Positions 34,625-43,674 of a stretch of 58,837 nucleotides of DNA are shown here, piece by piece. The notes below the pieces were generated by a model. It had not been told where the DNA came from. It saw nothing but the letters and a program-made list of their open reading frames with translations, and searched no databases. Numbering within the stretch: the first letter of the stretch is position 1; each line of letters opens with the position of its first letter. The translations under genes and the position numbers were made by a program. The stretch comes from Pseudomonadota bacterium (GTDB lineage: Bacteria > Desulfobacterota > Desulfobulbia > Desulfobulbales > Desulfocapsaceae): assembly GCA_018821785.1 (NCBI GenBank), contig JAHJLI010000245.1, positions 1 to 58,837 on the forward strand. Direction: 5' to 3'.

Positions 34625-36414
34625 TTCGAATATTTACTCAACATCTCCGCCGTTTCGAGGAGCCGTAGGAATTCGGCACGATATCCTTCGGCATCTTTTC
34701 CTCGGCTGTTTTTCGTCAGATCAAAAAGCAATGGATAGGTGAGTGCCGGCGGAGGTTCGGGATGACGAAGGAGCATGCCGAATCCGGCGACCGAGGCGGC
34801 AAAGCGGAAATCGTCACTGGTGCCGGCCAGGGCGCGGTTGTCGGTGACGACTGGTTGACTGATAAGGACGGAATCCTGCGCCTCAAGCGGCTTATAACGC
34901 AGTTTTACGGTCAAAAGCTCTGCGGTGGTGCCTGGCGCCGGGGTGACAGATTGGTATTTCAGACTGTCGACCTTGGGAATTGCCGGGGAGCCGACCGGGT
35001 AGAGTTCGTAGAGGGCGGTAACCGTATGCCCGACACCGATTTCTCCGGCGTCCTTGCGGTCATTGTGGAAATCTTCGTCGGCGAGAGTGCGGTTTTCGTA
35101 ACCAATCAAGCGGTACGCACCGACCTGAGCAGGATTGAATTCAACCTGTAATTTGACGTCTTTGGCCAGGGTAAACAAGGTGCTTGTTCTCTCCTTTTCC
35201 AATACTTTCCGGGCTTCGAGGAGGGAATCGATATAACTGTAATTGCCGTTGCCCTTGTCGGCGAGTATTTCCATGGTGTCGTCGTGGTAATTGCCCATGC
35301 CGAAGCCGAGAACTGTTAAAAATATCCCGGATTCACGCTCTTTCGTTATCAGTCGTTCGAGTTCGTCGCGGCTGGTGACTCCGACATTGAAATCGCCGTC
35401 CGAGGCGAGAATGATTCGGTTGTTGGCCCCCGGCATGAAAGATTGCCGGGCCAGGTTGTAGGCGGTTTTAATGCCGCTTGAAGCATGAGTCGAACCGCCG
35501 GAGGTCAGCGTCGCAACAGCCGCCTTAATTTCGGTGATTTTATCGCCGCCGGTCGGCGGCAGGACAACTCGGTCGGATCCGGCATAGGCGACGATGGCGA
35601 TCCGGTCGCGAGCGGTCATCTGATCAACGAGCATGGCCATCGACTGCTGCAGCAGGGGTAATTTGTTGGCTTGATTCATCGACCCCGAGACATCGACGAG
35701 AAAGACCAGATTCGAGGGCGGGATTTTCTGCGGGTCGAGATCTTTGGCCTTGAGACCGATTCGGATCAGTTTGTTTTCAGGCCGCCATGGGCAGGGTCCA
35801 AGTTCCGTGGTAATGGCGATCGGTCCATTCTTTGGCTCCGGGTAGGAATATGAAAAATAATTAATCATTTCCTCTATCCTCACTGCACCCGGAGGAGGGA
35901 GCCTGCCTTCGGTCAGTAAACGCCGGACATTGCTGTACGAAGCGGTATCGACATCAATAGAAAAGGTGGAAAGCGGGTCGTTGATGGTTGCAACAAGCGG
36001 GTTTTCGCTCTGGGCGTTATAGGATTCGCGATCAAAAGGTGGAGCGCTGACTCTTTGTACTGCACTGTCGCTGACCATTTCCTTCATCGGCATTGGTGCC
36101 GGAAGTCCTGCGCCTTGTGCCCATAGAGTCGCCGGGGCGGTTTGGGCCTTGACCTGCGCCCGGATGTTTTGCATTGTCGGCGGAGGAGCAGAGACTCCAG
36201 TCGGGGGCGGGACAACGCCCACAGGCAGTTCCGGTTTGCCTTTTCTTTCAACGCTCTTCACCTGTTCTGCAGGCGTCGTGGTTCCGGCAATGTTCGGGGC
36301 TGACCGGCCCTTGTCATTTTCCCTGTCGGATAACGGAGAACCGCTGCAGCCGGCAAGAAAAATCAGGGTGGCAAGGAAGAGAATCCGAGCATGTTGACAC
36401 TTTTCTACTTTCAT
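34618..36414 (-). CDS. VWA-domain lipoprotein (YfbK-like)
   Basis: A 598-aa lipoprotein: signal peptide ending in LAGC, a long Pro-rich disordered stretch, then an N-terminal extension (PLSTFSIDVDTASYSNVRRLL) as in YfbK-type proteins. The von Willebrand A domain begins at about residue 235 with the metal site VFLVDVSGSMN (DxSxS). A C-terminal DUF3520-like domain follows. The start at 36414 has GGAG upstream. It is divergent from the sigma/anti-sigma pair at 36575-38555, an arrangement I associate with this family; the VWA protein may report cell-envelope state. Its partner is unknown. Confidence 0.88.
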   Translation of the reverse strand: MKVEKCQHARILFLATLIFLAGCSGSPLSDRENDKGRSAPNIAGTTTPAEQVKSVERKGKPELPVGVVPPPTGVSAPPPTMQNIRAQVKAQTAPATLWAQGAGLPAPMPMKEMVSDSAVQRVSAPPFDRESYNAQSENPLVATINDPLSTFSIDVDTASYSNVRRLLTEGRLPPPGAVRIEEMINYFSYSYPEPKNGPIAITTELGPCPWRPENKLIRIGLKAKDLDPQKIPPSNLVFLVDVSGSMNQANKLPLLQQSMAMLVDQMTARDRIAIVAYAGSDRVVLPPTGGDKITEIKAAVATLTSGGSTHASSGIKTAYNLARQSFMPGANNRIILASDGDFNVGVTSRDELERLITKERESGIFLTVLGFGMGNYHDDTMEILADKGNGNYSYIDSLLEARKVLEKERTSTLFTLAKDVKLQVEFNPAQVGAYRLIGYENRTLADEDFHNDRKDAGEIGVGHTVTALYELYPVGSPAIPKVDSLKYQSVTPAPGTTAELLTVKLRYKPLEAQDSVLISQPVVTDNRALAGTSDDFRFAASVAGFGMLLRHPEPPPALTYPLLFDLTKNSRGKDAEGYRAEFLRLLETAEMLSKYSKK

Positions 36415-36484
36415 AGGGTCTCCTTTATACACTCTCTATGGTTGTACTTATTGTGCGCCACTAACACCCCTATTGACGGACACT

Positions 36485-36522
36485 CCGGAAAATTGTGTCG
36501 GCTCAACACAAATTTTTCTGGA
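36485..36522. promoter_or_regulatory. Inverted repeat in the divergent VWA/sigma promoter region
   Basis: CCGGAAAATTGTGT (36485-36498) is nearly complementary to ACACAAATTTTTCTGG (36506-36521). It lies between two divergent start codons, so it may be an operator shared by both units, possibly recognised by the sigma factor system itself. It could also be a terminator-like hairpin, but no plus-strand gene ends here. Confidence 0.45.
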
Positions 36523-36574
36523 GTATGGCAATGAATCACTCTAAGGTACTAATCATTTCTGGCAATGGGGAAAA

Positions 36575-37390
36575 ATGGTCGTGGACTGGAAAGAAAGAAC
36601 GCTGTCGCATTGGGACAGGATAAACGCCTTGGCAGTGCGCAGGTTCGGCCGTGGCTCTTTTGCCGAAGAAGCAGCCCTGGCGGTTATCGAAGGCCTGGAA
36701 GCCGACAACTGGCAAAGAGTCCGCACCTTCTCCGGCCAGGCCTCTTTTCCTTCCTTTATCATGGCTATAAGCGCCAGGATTTTTGAGGATTTTGCCAGAA
36801 AACGCTACGGCCGGGTTCGTCCGCCGCTTTGGGTCCGGACCTTCGGCGGAATTTGGCAAAAACTTTTTCAGGCTCTATGCCTTGAACGACTGCCGGTAAA
36901 CGATGCGGTCGAAGTTGTCCATCAGCAACAAGTCACAGTTGAAGCAACAGTTATCGAGACGGCTGCTTATGAGCTGCTGGCAAGAATTCCCGGCTGCGGC
37001 ATGGCGCAGGGGATGGAGGTGGCCTACGAAGAAGAGGCGGCGCTTGAGGGTGACGGCGATAGAAGAGGGCCTGTCGACACCTTTGAGACCCGGGAGCAAG
37101 AAGAACTGTTTCGGGCGGTTTTCCAGCTTGTCTTGGGACAAGAACAAGGTGTTGTCGGCGAGGACCTGCTGAAAAAATATCAAGAAGTGAAGATGAGCCT
37201 TTCACCCGAGGAAAAACTCCTCCTCAAACTTTGTTATCAAGATGGACTTGGTGTTACCGAGGCCGGTGAGATGCTCGGTATAACCCGTTTCCAGGCACAT
37301 GGGAGAATGCATCGCCTTCTTAAGCGGTTGCAGGCGGAATTCAGGCGATGCGGCTTGGCCGAAGCGCTCCGACCTCTACTGAGTGAATAA
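36575..37390 (+). CDS. ECF-like RNA polymerase sigma factor
   Basis: A 271-aa sigma-70-family protein. The N-terminal region-2-like part contains FAEEAALAVIEGLEADNW and FPSFIMAISARIFEDFARKRYGR. The C-terminal region-4 helix-turn-helix is LSPEEKLLLKLCYQDGLGVTEAGEMLGITRFQAHGRMHRLLKRL. It is longer than typical ECF sigmas (about 190 aa) because of an acidic insertion of about 80 residues between the two regions. The ATG has GGGG upstream. It precedes a probable anti-sigma gene and is divergent from the VWA lipoprotein gene. Confidence 0.85.
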   Translation: MVVDWKERTLSHWDRINALAVRRFGRGSFAEEAALAVIEGLEADNWQRVRTFSGQASFPSFIMAISARIFEDFARKRYGRVRPPLWVRTFGGIWQKLFQALCLERLPVNDAVEVVHQQQVTVEATVIETAAYELLARIPGCGMAQGMEVAYEEEAALEGDGDRRGPVDTFETREQEELFRAVFQLVLGQEQGVVGEDLLKKYQEVKMSLSPEEKLLLKLCYQDGLGVTEAGEMLGITRFQAHGRMHRLLKRLQAEFRRCGLAEALRPLLSE

Positions 37391-37405
37391 GCCGTTGCAA
37401 TGCCC

Positions 37406-37475
37406 GGAACGGCATAAGGAGCCGTAAAGAAATGGAGGAAATGGTAGTAAAGCAATTTTTTTAACATCCCCTAAA
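37406..37475 (+). repeat. Palindromic intergenic repeat, copy B (degenerate right end)
   Basis: The left 30 nt (37406-37435) match copy C at 56241 with one mismatch. The right end, TAACATCCCCTAAA (37462-37475), is a degraded version of the TAACGGCTCCTAAA end. The overall length, about 70 nt, is preserved. It lies between the sigma and anti-sigma genes. Confidence 0.7.
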
Positions 37476-37574
37476 AAGCACCTAGGCGGAGAACAAAAAC
37501 AGTTCCGGTGTCCGTCCATATGTTCAAAAGGCAATGCGCTGTTCTCCTGTCATAATCTTTACAGACAGATACCC

Positions 37575-38555
37575 ATGATTACTGATCTCAATAACGGCCG
37601 CGATAAAAAGATGGAAAAGGCAACAGTACTTTTAACGCTCGCAGCTGAGAAGGAAAAGGTGCATGGTCCCTGTCTTAGCGATGAAGAGATGGCCGGACTA
37701 GTCGATGGGCAGTGCCGAGGGGCTGAATTGGCAGAGTTTTGGGTGCATCTCAGCAGTTGCAACAGATGCTATGATCAATGGTTGTTCCTGAAAAAAAGCA
37801 TGCGGCAGGAAGTCCCACAGGGCCGGATGTATCAGCTCCGCAGGTTGAAAAAAATTCGCTATATTGGCACCGCTCTCGCCGCAGCCGCAAGTATTGCTGT
37901 GTATTTGAATGTCGTCAAGATGGAAGATGCGACTGTGGAGCAAGTGGTAGCTCCACAAATAATGCTCATTCAGGAAAAAAATACTGCCAATCAACCGCCA
38001 AAACCATCTGCAGCAAAGGAGGAAAAAAATGTGCCGGCAAGGATGATAGAGCAAGTTCCGGCGGCCTTGCCTGCTGCCCCAACTACCGCACCGATGGCTG
38101 TTGGCAGTGGTGCCGCCAAGGGCCAGCTTGAAATGTGGCAGGTGCCTCAGCGAAGTGTTGAGAAGCGGAAGGAGATGAGGCCCAAAAGTGCCGCCGTTGT
38201 CTCTCGGCAAGCGGAAAGCAAGGTCGCCAAGGATGCGGAAAGAGATATGACACGGCCTCTGGCTGAAAATGAATCGGCTCCGGTTGCCGCTTCGCCGATG
38301 GAGGATGCCGGCGACTGGCTGGAGCAGTTGCGTACCGCTTGTTTGTCCGGCCAGGTTGAAGCATCGTTCTGGGCGGATCTGTCTGCCCGGGGGCTCAGAC
38401 TTCAGGCCTTGAAGGCTAGCCTTCCAGCAGTGGAGGCAGACGATAAAATAGTGAGAACTCTAGCCTTGTTGCAGGGGATAAACGGGCCTGATACGGTGCC
38501 GCAGCAATGTCGACTGATCTTAGCAGAACTTGCTAAAGAAGCCGGAAACAGGTAA
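37575..38555 (+). CDS. Probable anti-sigma factor (zinc-finger type, single membrane helix)
   Basis: A 326-aa protein. Residues about 35-70 contain CLSDEEMAGLVDG followed by HLSSCNRCYDQW, an HxxxCxxC zinc-binding anti-sigma motif. A transmembrane helix lies at about 97-112 (YIGTALAAAASIAVYLNV). The rest is a long periplasmic part that is Ala/Pro/Lys-rich, then helical. This layout, next to an ECF-type sigma gene, supports a membrane-bound anti-sigma factor that releases the sigma factor when the periplasmic part senses a signal. The start is not well fixed (37575 or 37611). The sigma gene ends 184 nt upstream. Confidence 0.78.
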   Translation: MITDLNNGRDKKMEKATVLLTLAAEKEKVHGPCLSDEEMAGLVDGQCRGAELAEFWVHLSSCNRCYDQWLFLKKSMRQEVPQGRMYQLRRLKKIRYIGTALAAAASIAVYLNVVKMEDATVEQVVAPQIMLIQEKNTANQPPKPSAAKEEKNVPARMIEQVPAALPAAPTTAPMAVGSGAAKGQLEMWQVPQRSVEKRKEMRPKSAAVVSRQAESKVAKDAERDMTRPLAENESAPVAASPMEDAGDWLEQLRTACLSGQVEASFWADLSARGLRLQALKASLPAVEADDKIVRTLALLQGINGPDTVPQQCRLILAELAKEAGNR

Positions 38556-38629
38556 TAATGTTTTCCGGAATGATCCCTATCGATTTAAAAGCATTGATTC
38601 GAACTCTGCGAGATAATTAAGGATAAAAT

Positions 38630-39355
38630 ATGAACACTACTTCAATAGCCCTCAGTGAGAGGATCATTGTCGCTCTCGATGTAGACACACCGGAGCAAGC
38701 CAAGGCCCTGGTTAAAAAATGTGAATCGCACGTAAGTTTTTATAAAGTCGGCCTGCAGCTCTTTATGGCGAGCTGGTTTGAGACGGTCGACTGGCTGATC
38801 GATCGCGGCCACAAAGTCATGCTCGACCTGAAGTTTTTTGACATTCCCGAAACCGTCAAGCAGGCGGTGGAACAGGTCAATAGTCGGGGAGTGACCTTTG
38901 CCACCATCCACGGTAACGATCCGATCATCAGGGCGGCCGTATCCGCCCGAGGTGACCTGCAACTCCTCGCGGTAACTGTTCTCACCAGCTTTGGTGAAGA
39001 GGACATGCGGGCCATGGGCATGACCGGGACAGTTGCTGATCTCGTTTATTTTCGGGCCAAAAGGGCACTGGAACTGGGTTGTGACGGGGTGGTTTCGTCG
39101 GGGCTTGAGGCGGAGAAATTGCGCAGAGACCTCGGTGAAAAACTGTTGATCGTCACCCCAGGCATCCGACCGGGGGCAAATACCTGCGATCAGGGCGATG
39201 ATCAGCAGCGCATCGTCACCGCCGGCAGGGCCATAGCGGGAGGTGCCGACCATGTGGTGGTCGGGCGCCCCATCACCAGGGCCATCGACCCGATAAAGGT
39301 TATTGAGCAGATGCAGAGCGACATCAGCTGCCTAGGTCGGCAGGGGAATCGTTAA
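38630..39355 (+). CDS. pyrF: Orotidine 5'-phosphate decarboxylase
   Basis: A 241-aa TIM-barrel enzyme that converts OMP to UMP in pyrimidine synthesis. N-terminal IIVALDVDTPEQA, then FYKVGLQLFMA, and the catalytic segment VMLDLKFFDIPETVKQAVE with the Asp-Lys-x-x-Asp group. The C-terminal GADHVVVGRPITRAIDP binds phosphate. Its length is usual. An AAGGA site lies upstream. A short hairpin (38549-38577) overlaps the end of the preceding anti-sigma gene. Confidence 0.95.
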   Translation: MNTTSIALSERIIVALDVDTPEQAKALVKKCESHVSFYKVGLQLFMASWFETVDWLIDRGHKVMLDLKFFDIPETVKQAVEQVNSRGVTFATIHGNDPIIRAAVSARGDLQLLAVTVLTSFGEEDMRAMGMTGTVADLVYFRAKRALELGCDGVVSSGLEAEKLRRDLGEKLLIVTPGIRPGANTCDQGDDQQRIVTAGRAIAGGADHVVVGRPITRAIDPIKVIEQMQSDISCLGRQGNR

Positions 39356-39501
39356 TTGTTTGCAGTGAGGAACAAAAATTGCAACACTAAAAGTGTTTCA
39401 TACCTTCCCTGGATAATCGGGGTCAGTCTCTTTACGAAAAATTCCTTGTGACAAATCCGCAAAAACTTTTCTAAGAGGCTAAAACATTATGAGGAGATGC
39501 A

Positions 39502-39690
39502 ATGGAAATTAATACCAGTAATTTTGCGGCAAGCGCTTCGAGTCTCAACAAGTCCGCGGTAGGTCAGGATATTTTGGCGAGAACCCTGGCAAAAACTGAG
39601 GAAGGGGAGCAGAAAAGGCAAGTGGAAGAACCAAAGGCCCCTGAAGGCCCCAAGAGTTCGAAACAGGGTCGGATTGACTTTTATGCTTGA
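39502..39690 (+). CDS. Small protein of unknown function (62 aa)
   Basis: A 62-aa protein with an excellent GAGGAG site before the ATG. The N-terminus is Ser/Asn/Ala-rich, the middle is charged (KTEEGEQKRQVEEPKAPEGP), and it ends in GRIDFYA. I do not recognise a family with certainty; short proteins linked to motility with a similar composition exist, but this is a loose resemblance. It lies 146 nt after pyrF and may be transcribed alone. Confidence 0.6.
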   Translation: MEINTSNFAASASSLNKSAVGQDILARTLAKTEEGEQKRQVEEPKAPEGPKSSKQGRIDFYA

Positions 39691-39837
39691 GCTTTACCCG
39701 CTCCTACTACCAAATCGTATTACATCCTTGAAATCCGAATTTCGCCGACGTTGGCGTATGACGGTCACGGATGGCTGTATCCCCTTCTTTTTTCTTCCAA
39801 CAGCCTGTCCTCTTCTGCCGCAATGCAGAAATAGAAA

Positions 39838-39869
39838 TTGACACTCCATCAGCTATCTTGTTTGATAGC
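39838..39869 (+). promoter_or_regulatory. Candidate sigma-70 promoter with overlapping palindrome for the BtrH operon
   Basis: TTGACA (39838-39843) is followed by a 17-nt spacer and TTTGAT (39861-39866). A palindrome, GCTATC-6 nt-GATAGC (39852-39869), overlaps the -10 region and is a possible operator. The 142-aa gene starts 66 nt downstream. Both boxes are imperfect, so this is only a candidate. Confidence 0.4.
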
Positions 39870-39934
39870 CTTCACTGAGAACAAACCTAGTGAAGGGTCC
39901 TGCCCTGTTTACCAGACATGGTTGAAAATCATCA

Positions 39935-40363
39935 ATGAAAATCGAGGAAGTTCCACAGGATAAAGGCATGATCGGCGACCACGGTCATGAGGTTTGCTAT
40001 GCCGTCGGCGATAATGGCCGTTACACCTTGTCACCCAGTCTTGGCTGGGAAGCAAAAAATGTAGTGAATGACCAGGCATGGGCGGTCATTGTCGAAGAAA
40101 CAAGGCAAATGCATCGACTGGTGCAAAGCGGCAAGCTCAGTCCAATCGCCTATTACCAGGCGAAAAATCAGATGGATATCGCTCTCCTGGCATGCTATGT
40201 CGATATGGCTAAGTGGCGGGTGAAAAGGCATCGCAGGCCGGAGATTTTTCGACGATTGTCCGAGCGGATCCTGCAAAGATACGCTACAATTTTCGGGGTT
40301 TCACCGGCAGAACTGAAAACCATCCCAGAAATCTTTTCTCCCGAATGTATTCGCCGGCGCTAA
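39935..40363 (+). CDS. Unknown 142-aa protein opening the BtrH cluster
   Basis: A soluble, mostly helical 142-aa protein without signal or membrane segment. Visible landmarks are EVCYAVGDNGRYTLSPSLGWEAKN at the N-terminus, QAWAVIVEETRQMHRLVQSGKLSPIAYYQ in the middle, and a basic region with WRVKRHRRPEIFRRL followed by ERILQRYATIFGVSPAELK. I do not know a named family. The stop overlaps the BtrH-like start by one base (TAATG), which ties it to that gene. No good ribosome-binding site; translation may rely on an upstream leader. Confidence 0.72.
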   Translation: MKIEEVPQDKGMIGDHGHEVCYAVGDNGRYTLSPSLGWEAKNVVNDQAWAVIVEETRQMHRLVQSGKLSPIAYYQAKNQMDIALLACYVDMAKWRVKRHRRPEIFRRLSERILQRYATIFGVSPAELKTIPEIFSPECIRRR

Positions 40364-41382
40364 TGGACTCTTATATTGCTTTTCCTCACAGCCAGTCGGC
40401 ACACTGCGAAAGCGGGGTGACCGCCAACCTTCTCCGTTTTCACAACATTGAATGTTCTGAGGCGCTTGCTTTCGGCATCGGAGAGGGGTTGTTCTTCGGC
40501 TATCTCCCTTTTATCAAGATCAATAACCTGCCTCTCACCACCTTTCGCGGTGCCGTAGGAAGCATCTTCAGCAAGGTCAATAAACGCCTTGGCGTTACGG
40601 TACGGCGACGCAAATTCCGCTCTGAGTCAGAAGCCATGGACGAACTTGACGCCAAACTTCTGCAGGGTATTCCCGTCGGCTGTCAGACTGGCGCTTTCTG
40701 GTTGCCCTACTTCCCGCCGGCCTTTCGTTTTCATTTCAACATGCACAATCTGGTGGTCATCGGCCGCGACGGCGATGAATACCTGATTAGTGATCCGGTC
40801 TTTGAGAAGGTTGTACGTTGCAAAAGAGATGACCTGCAGCGTGCCCGGTTCGCCAGAGGGGCTCTGGCACCGAAAGGGGCAATGTACTACCTCGAAGCCG
40901 TGCCGGAAAATCCGGACATGGGGGGGGCCGTTTTGCAGGGTCTAACCAAGGCATGCAGAACGATGCTCCGCACTCCGCTGCCTTTTTTGGGGGTGCGAGG
41001 TATAAAGTTTCTTGCCGACCGGTTGGAGAAATGGCCGAAGAAATTGGGTGAAGAACAGGCCCTTCTCTATCTCGGGCAGCTCATCAGGATGCAGGAGGAG
41101 ATCGGCACCGGCGGAGGCGGCTTCCGCTTTATGTATGCGGCATTTTTGCAGGAAGCGGCCGAGATTCTTGGGCTGCCACAACTCTTTCAGTTGTCTGAGA
41201 GAATGACCCTGGTCGGCGATACCTGGCGCCTCTTTGCCGTTTCAGGGGCGAGGATGTGCAAAGGGAGGGCCAAAGACGGCGATACCTATAATGAACTTGC
41301 CGGTATCCTGCGGCAATGCGGGCAAAGCGAGCGGGCAATCTATGGGGATATCCTCGAGCTTCTGCAACGATCGCAACGGTGA
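40363..41382 (+). CDS. BtrH-type acyltransferase-like protein
   Basis: A 339-aa protein whose N-terminal 150 residues resemble the butirosin biosynthesis protein H N-terminal domain (AHCESGVTANLLRFHNIECSE, then EGLFFGYLP). The domain has a papain/C39-like look with Cys near residue 13, His in FHFNMHNLVVIGRDG, and Asp in ISDPVF, which would be the catalytic triad. BtrH in butirosin synthesis moves an acyl group from an acyl carrier protein onto an amine. The C-terminal about 150 residues are helical and unassigned. I chose ATG 40363 because it overlaps the upstream stop and starts right at the domain. Confidence 0.78.
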   Translation: MDSYIAFPHSQSAHCESGVTANLLRFHNIECSEALAFGIGEGLFFGYLPFIKINNLPLTTFRGAVGSIFSKVNKRLGVTVRRRKFRSESEAMDELDAKLLQGIPVGCQTGAFWLPYFPPAFRFHFNMHNLVVIGRDGDEYLISDPVFEKVVRCKRDDLQRARFARGALAPKGAMYYLEAVPENPDMGGAVLQGLTKACRTMLRTPLPFLGVRGIKFLADRLEKWPKKLGEEQALLYLGQLIRMQEEIGTGGGGFRFMYAAFLQEAAEILGLPQLFQLSERMTLVGDTWRLFAVSGARMCKGRAKDGDTYNELAGILRQCGQSERAIYGDILELLQRSQR

Positions 41383-41394
41383 GGAGGTGGTGCC

Positions 41395-42150
41395 ATGATT
41401 GATAACGTTCCGCTCCTTGTCGGCAAGGATCTCTTCCTTTCCTATTTGGGCAGTGATGTCCCGGCAATAAACGGTATATCCTTTTCCCTGTGTCGTGGCG
41501 AATTATGCGGGTTGATCGGCCCAAACGGAGCCGGGAAAACAACCTTAATTTCGGTTTTTACCACACTTCTTCGCCCGCAGCGTGGATCTCTGCATATCGC
41601 CGGGATCAATGCCATAGGTAATCCGGCCGGTGTACGGAGCAAGATCGGTTTTGTACCTCAGGATCTGGCTCTCTATGATCGCCTTACTGGATTGGAAAAT
41701 ATAGATTATTTTGGCAGCATGTACGATCTTGATCGGAAGTTGCTCAGGGAAAAGGCCAAAAATTATCTTGAGATGTTCGGTCTCTACGACAAGCGGGATC
41801 GCCAGGTGGCCACCTATTCCGGCGGAATGAAGCGACGAATCAATCTGATTATCGGTATCATTCATGATCCCGAGCTTTTGTTTCTTGATGAGCCGACGGT
41901 GGGCATCGATGCTCAGTCGCGCCATATGATCCTGGAAAAACTGGCCGCCCTCAACAGTGAGCAGATGGCTATGCTCTATACCTCCCACTACCTTGAGGAG
42001 GTCCAGTCTTTATGTCGCCGGGTGGTGATAATAGATGAGGGTCGAATCATTGCTGAAGATACACCCAAAAACCTTATCGCCCAGGCCGAAGGATGCGGCA
42101 GCCTCGCCGAAATATTTCTCCAGAAGACCGGCGAACATCTTCGGGATTGA
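41395..42150 (+). CDS. ABC exporter ATP-binding protein
   Basis: A 251-aa ABC-2-type ATPase: Walker A GPNGAGKTT (about residue 43), Q-loop GFVPQDLALYD, signature YSGGMKRRINL, Walker B LLFLDEPTVGID, and His-loop TSHYLEE. The GMKRR signature form is typical of drug/polyketide exporter ATPases. An excellent GAGGAGG site precedes the ATG. It starts 12 nt after the BtrH-like gene and ends 6 nt before its permease. Confidence 0.93.
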   Translation: MIDNVPLLVGKDLFLSYLGSDVPAINGISFSLCRGELCGLIGPNGAGKTTLISVFTTLLRPQRGSLHIAGINAIGNPAGVRSKIGFVPQDLALYDRLTGLENIDYFGSMYDLDRKLLREKAKNYLEMFGLYDKRDRQVATYSGGMKRRINLIIGIIHDPELLFLDEPTVGIDAQSRHMILEKLAALNSEQMAMLYTSHYLEEVQSLCRRVVIIDEGRIIAEDTPKNLIAQAEGCGSLAEIFLQKTGEHLRD

Positions 42151-42156
42151 CGGAAT

Positions 42157-43482
42157 ATGACCGGAAAGAAACTCTGTATTTCAATCGTCAAGGAATTGCT
42201 CCTGCTGGTTCGTGATCGTGCCGGGCTGGCGCTTCTTTTCGTCATGCCGGCCTTTCTGGTCATCGTCATTACCCTCATCCAGGATAAAGTGACGACTACC
42301 ATCGTTGATGTCCTCTTTGTCGATGTTGACCGGGGTGCGGTAGGAGCTGAAATTCGCAGCCTTTTCGATCGAATCGATACCATCCGTCTCATTGAAACCT
42401 TAGAAGGTGAGCAATTGTCGACGGATAAGGCCAAGGCCCTCGTGGCTGCTTCCAAATTTCAATTTGCGGTCATCCTGCCGCAAGGGCTCAGTTCTGCGAC
42501 GACCGAAGGGGCGCGGTTGACGGCCATCAAAAATCTCTTTCCAGATCGTCAAGCATCTGCTGTTCCTACGGTGCCGGAGATCCTTGTATGGTTTGACCCA
42601 ACGGTGCACGGCAGTTTTCGGGCGGCGGTGCGGTCGGCTCTTAATCAGGTGGTCATGGGGGTGCAGACTCGGCTGTTGGTCGAAAAAAGTCTGGTCCTAC
42701 TCCCTGAAAAGATCAGTGCAGACCTGCCGGCGGCAATGCGCCAGGCTGTGTCTTTTCCCGATTTGAGCGCCAAGGTTTTGCTGCCGCAACTGTTCCAGGA
42801 CACCCATCTTATTCCAGTGCGGGAACATTTCAGCACAACGATGGGCTTTATCAAACAGCCCACTGCCGTGCAGCAGAATGTTCCCGCCTGGGCGATTTTC
42901 GGCATTTTCTTTATTGTTGTGCCGCTGGCAGGTTCTTTTATCAAGGAAAGAGAGTCGGGAACCCTCATGCGGTTGAAGGTTCTTCCGGTGAGCTATTTTA
43001 CCGTTATTTCTGGAAAAATAATCGCCTATATGGTTGTCTGCCTGATCCAGTTTGTAGTTATTGTCATGGCCGGCATGTTTGTCCTGCCTGCCTTTGGCCT
43101 TGCCGCCTTTGAGCCGGGAAGTCAGCCGTTGCTGTTTGCAATCATGATGATAAGCGTTATCGCTGCTGCCTGCGGCTACGGTATCCTTCTTGGGACGATT
43201 GGCCGGACCTACGAACAGATTGCTGTCTTCGGTCCGGTGTCGATAGTGATCGGAGCGGCCTTGGGCGGTATCATGGTGCCGATTTATGCCTTGCCTGATT
43301 TCATGCGGCCTGTCTGCTTGCTTTCCCCCCTTTATTGGGGGCAGAGCGGGTTTTACGATCTTCTCCTTCGTGGTGGTGACCTGCGATCGATCCTTCCTGA
43401 AGCCTCAGCCCTTCTGATGTTTGGTCTTGCTTGTACGGTGGCGGCTTACCTGTTTTCTGTCGGCAAAAAAAGACATGCCTGA
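42157..43482 (+). CDS. ABC-2-type transporter permease
   Basis: A 441-aa inner-membrane permease with an N-terminal helix (LALLFVMPAFLVIVITLI), a large periplasmic loop of about 220 residues, then five helices in the C-terminal half, including FIKERESGTLMRLKVLP typical of ABC-2 permeases. The layout matches YhgE/ABC-2 exporters of lipids, polyketides or antibiotics. It pairs with the preceding ATPase as a probable exporter of the cluster product. Confidence 0.9.
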   Translation: MTGKKLCISIVKELLLLVRDRAGLALLFVMPAFLVIVITLIQDKVTTTIVDVLFVDVDRGAVGAEIRSLFDRIDTIRLIETLEGEQLSTDKAKALVAASKFQFAVILPQGLSSATTEGARLTAIKNLFPDRQASAVPTVPEILVWFDPTVHGSFRAAVRSALNQVVMGVQTRLLVEKSLVLLPEKISADLPAAMRQAVSFPDLSAKVLLPQLFQDTHLIPVREHFSTTMGFIKQPTAVQQNVPAWAIFGIFFIVVPLAGSFIKERESGTLMRLKVLPVSYFTVISGKIIAYMVVCLIQFVVIVMAGMFVLPAFGLAAFEPGSQPLLFAIMMISVIAAACGYGILLGTIGRTYEQIAVFGPVSIVIGAALGGIMVPIYALPDFMRPVCLLSPLYWGQSGFYDLLLRGGDLRSILPEASALLMFGLACTVAAYLFSVGKKRHA

Positions 43483-43674
43483 AAAGCCTTCCTGCCCCTC
43501 CCGCAGTGTCCTGAATAATATTCTTGAAAAACAGTGCCGGGAATGTTTTGTTGCGACCTTTGATGTGGCGGTTTTGACCGTTTTTTCCTCGAACACTGTC
43601 GGATTGTCATCAACGACACCAATCAACATGTTTGAATCTTGAAACAGAATTATCAAAAAAGTGTTTTCTTGCCT

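Noticed and set aside
43475-43642. 55-aa frame between the ABC permease and the radical SAM gene
   Set aside because: No ribosome-binding site and irregular composition; it overlaps the end of the permease and gives no family resemblance.
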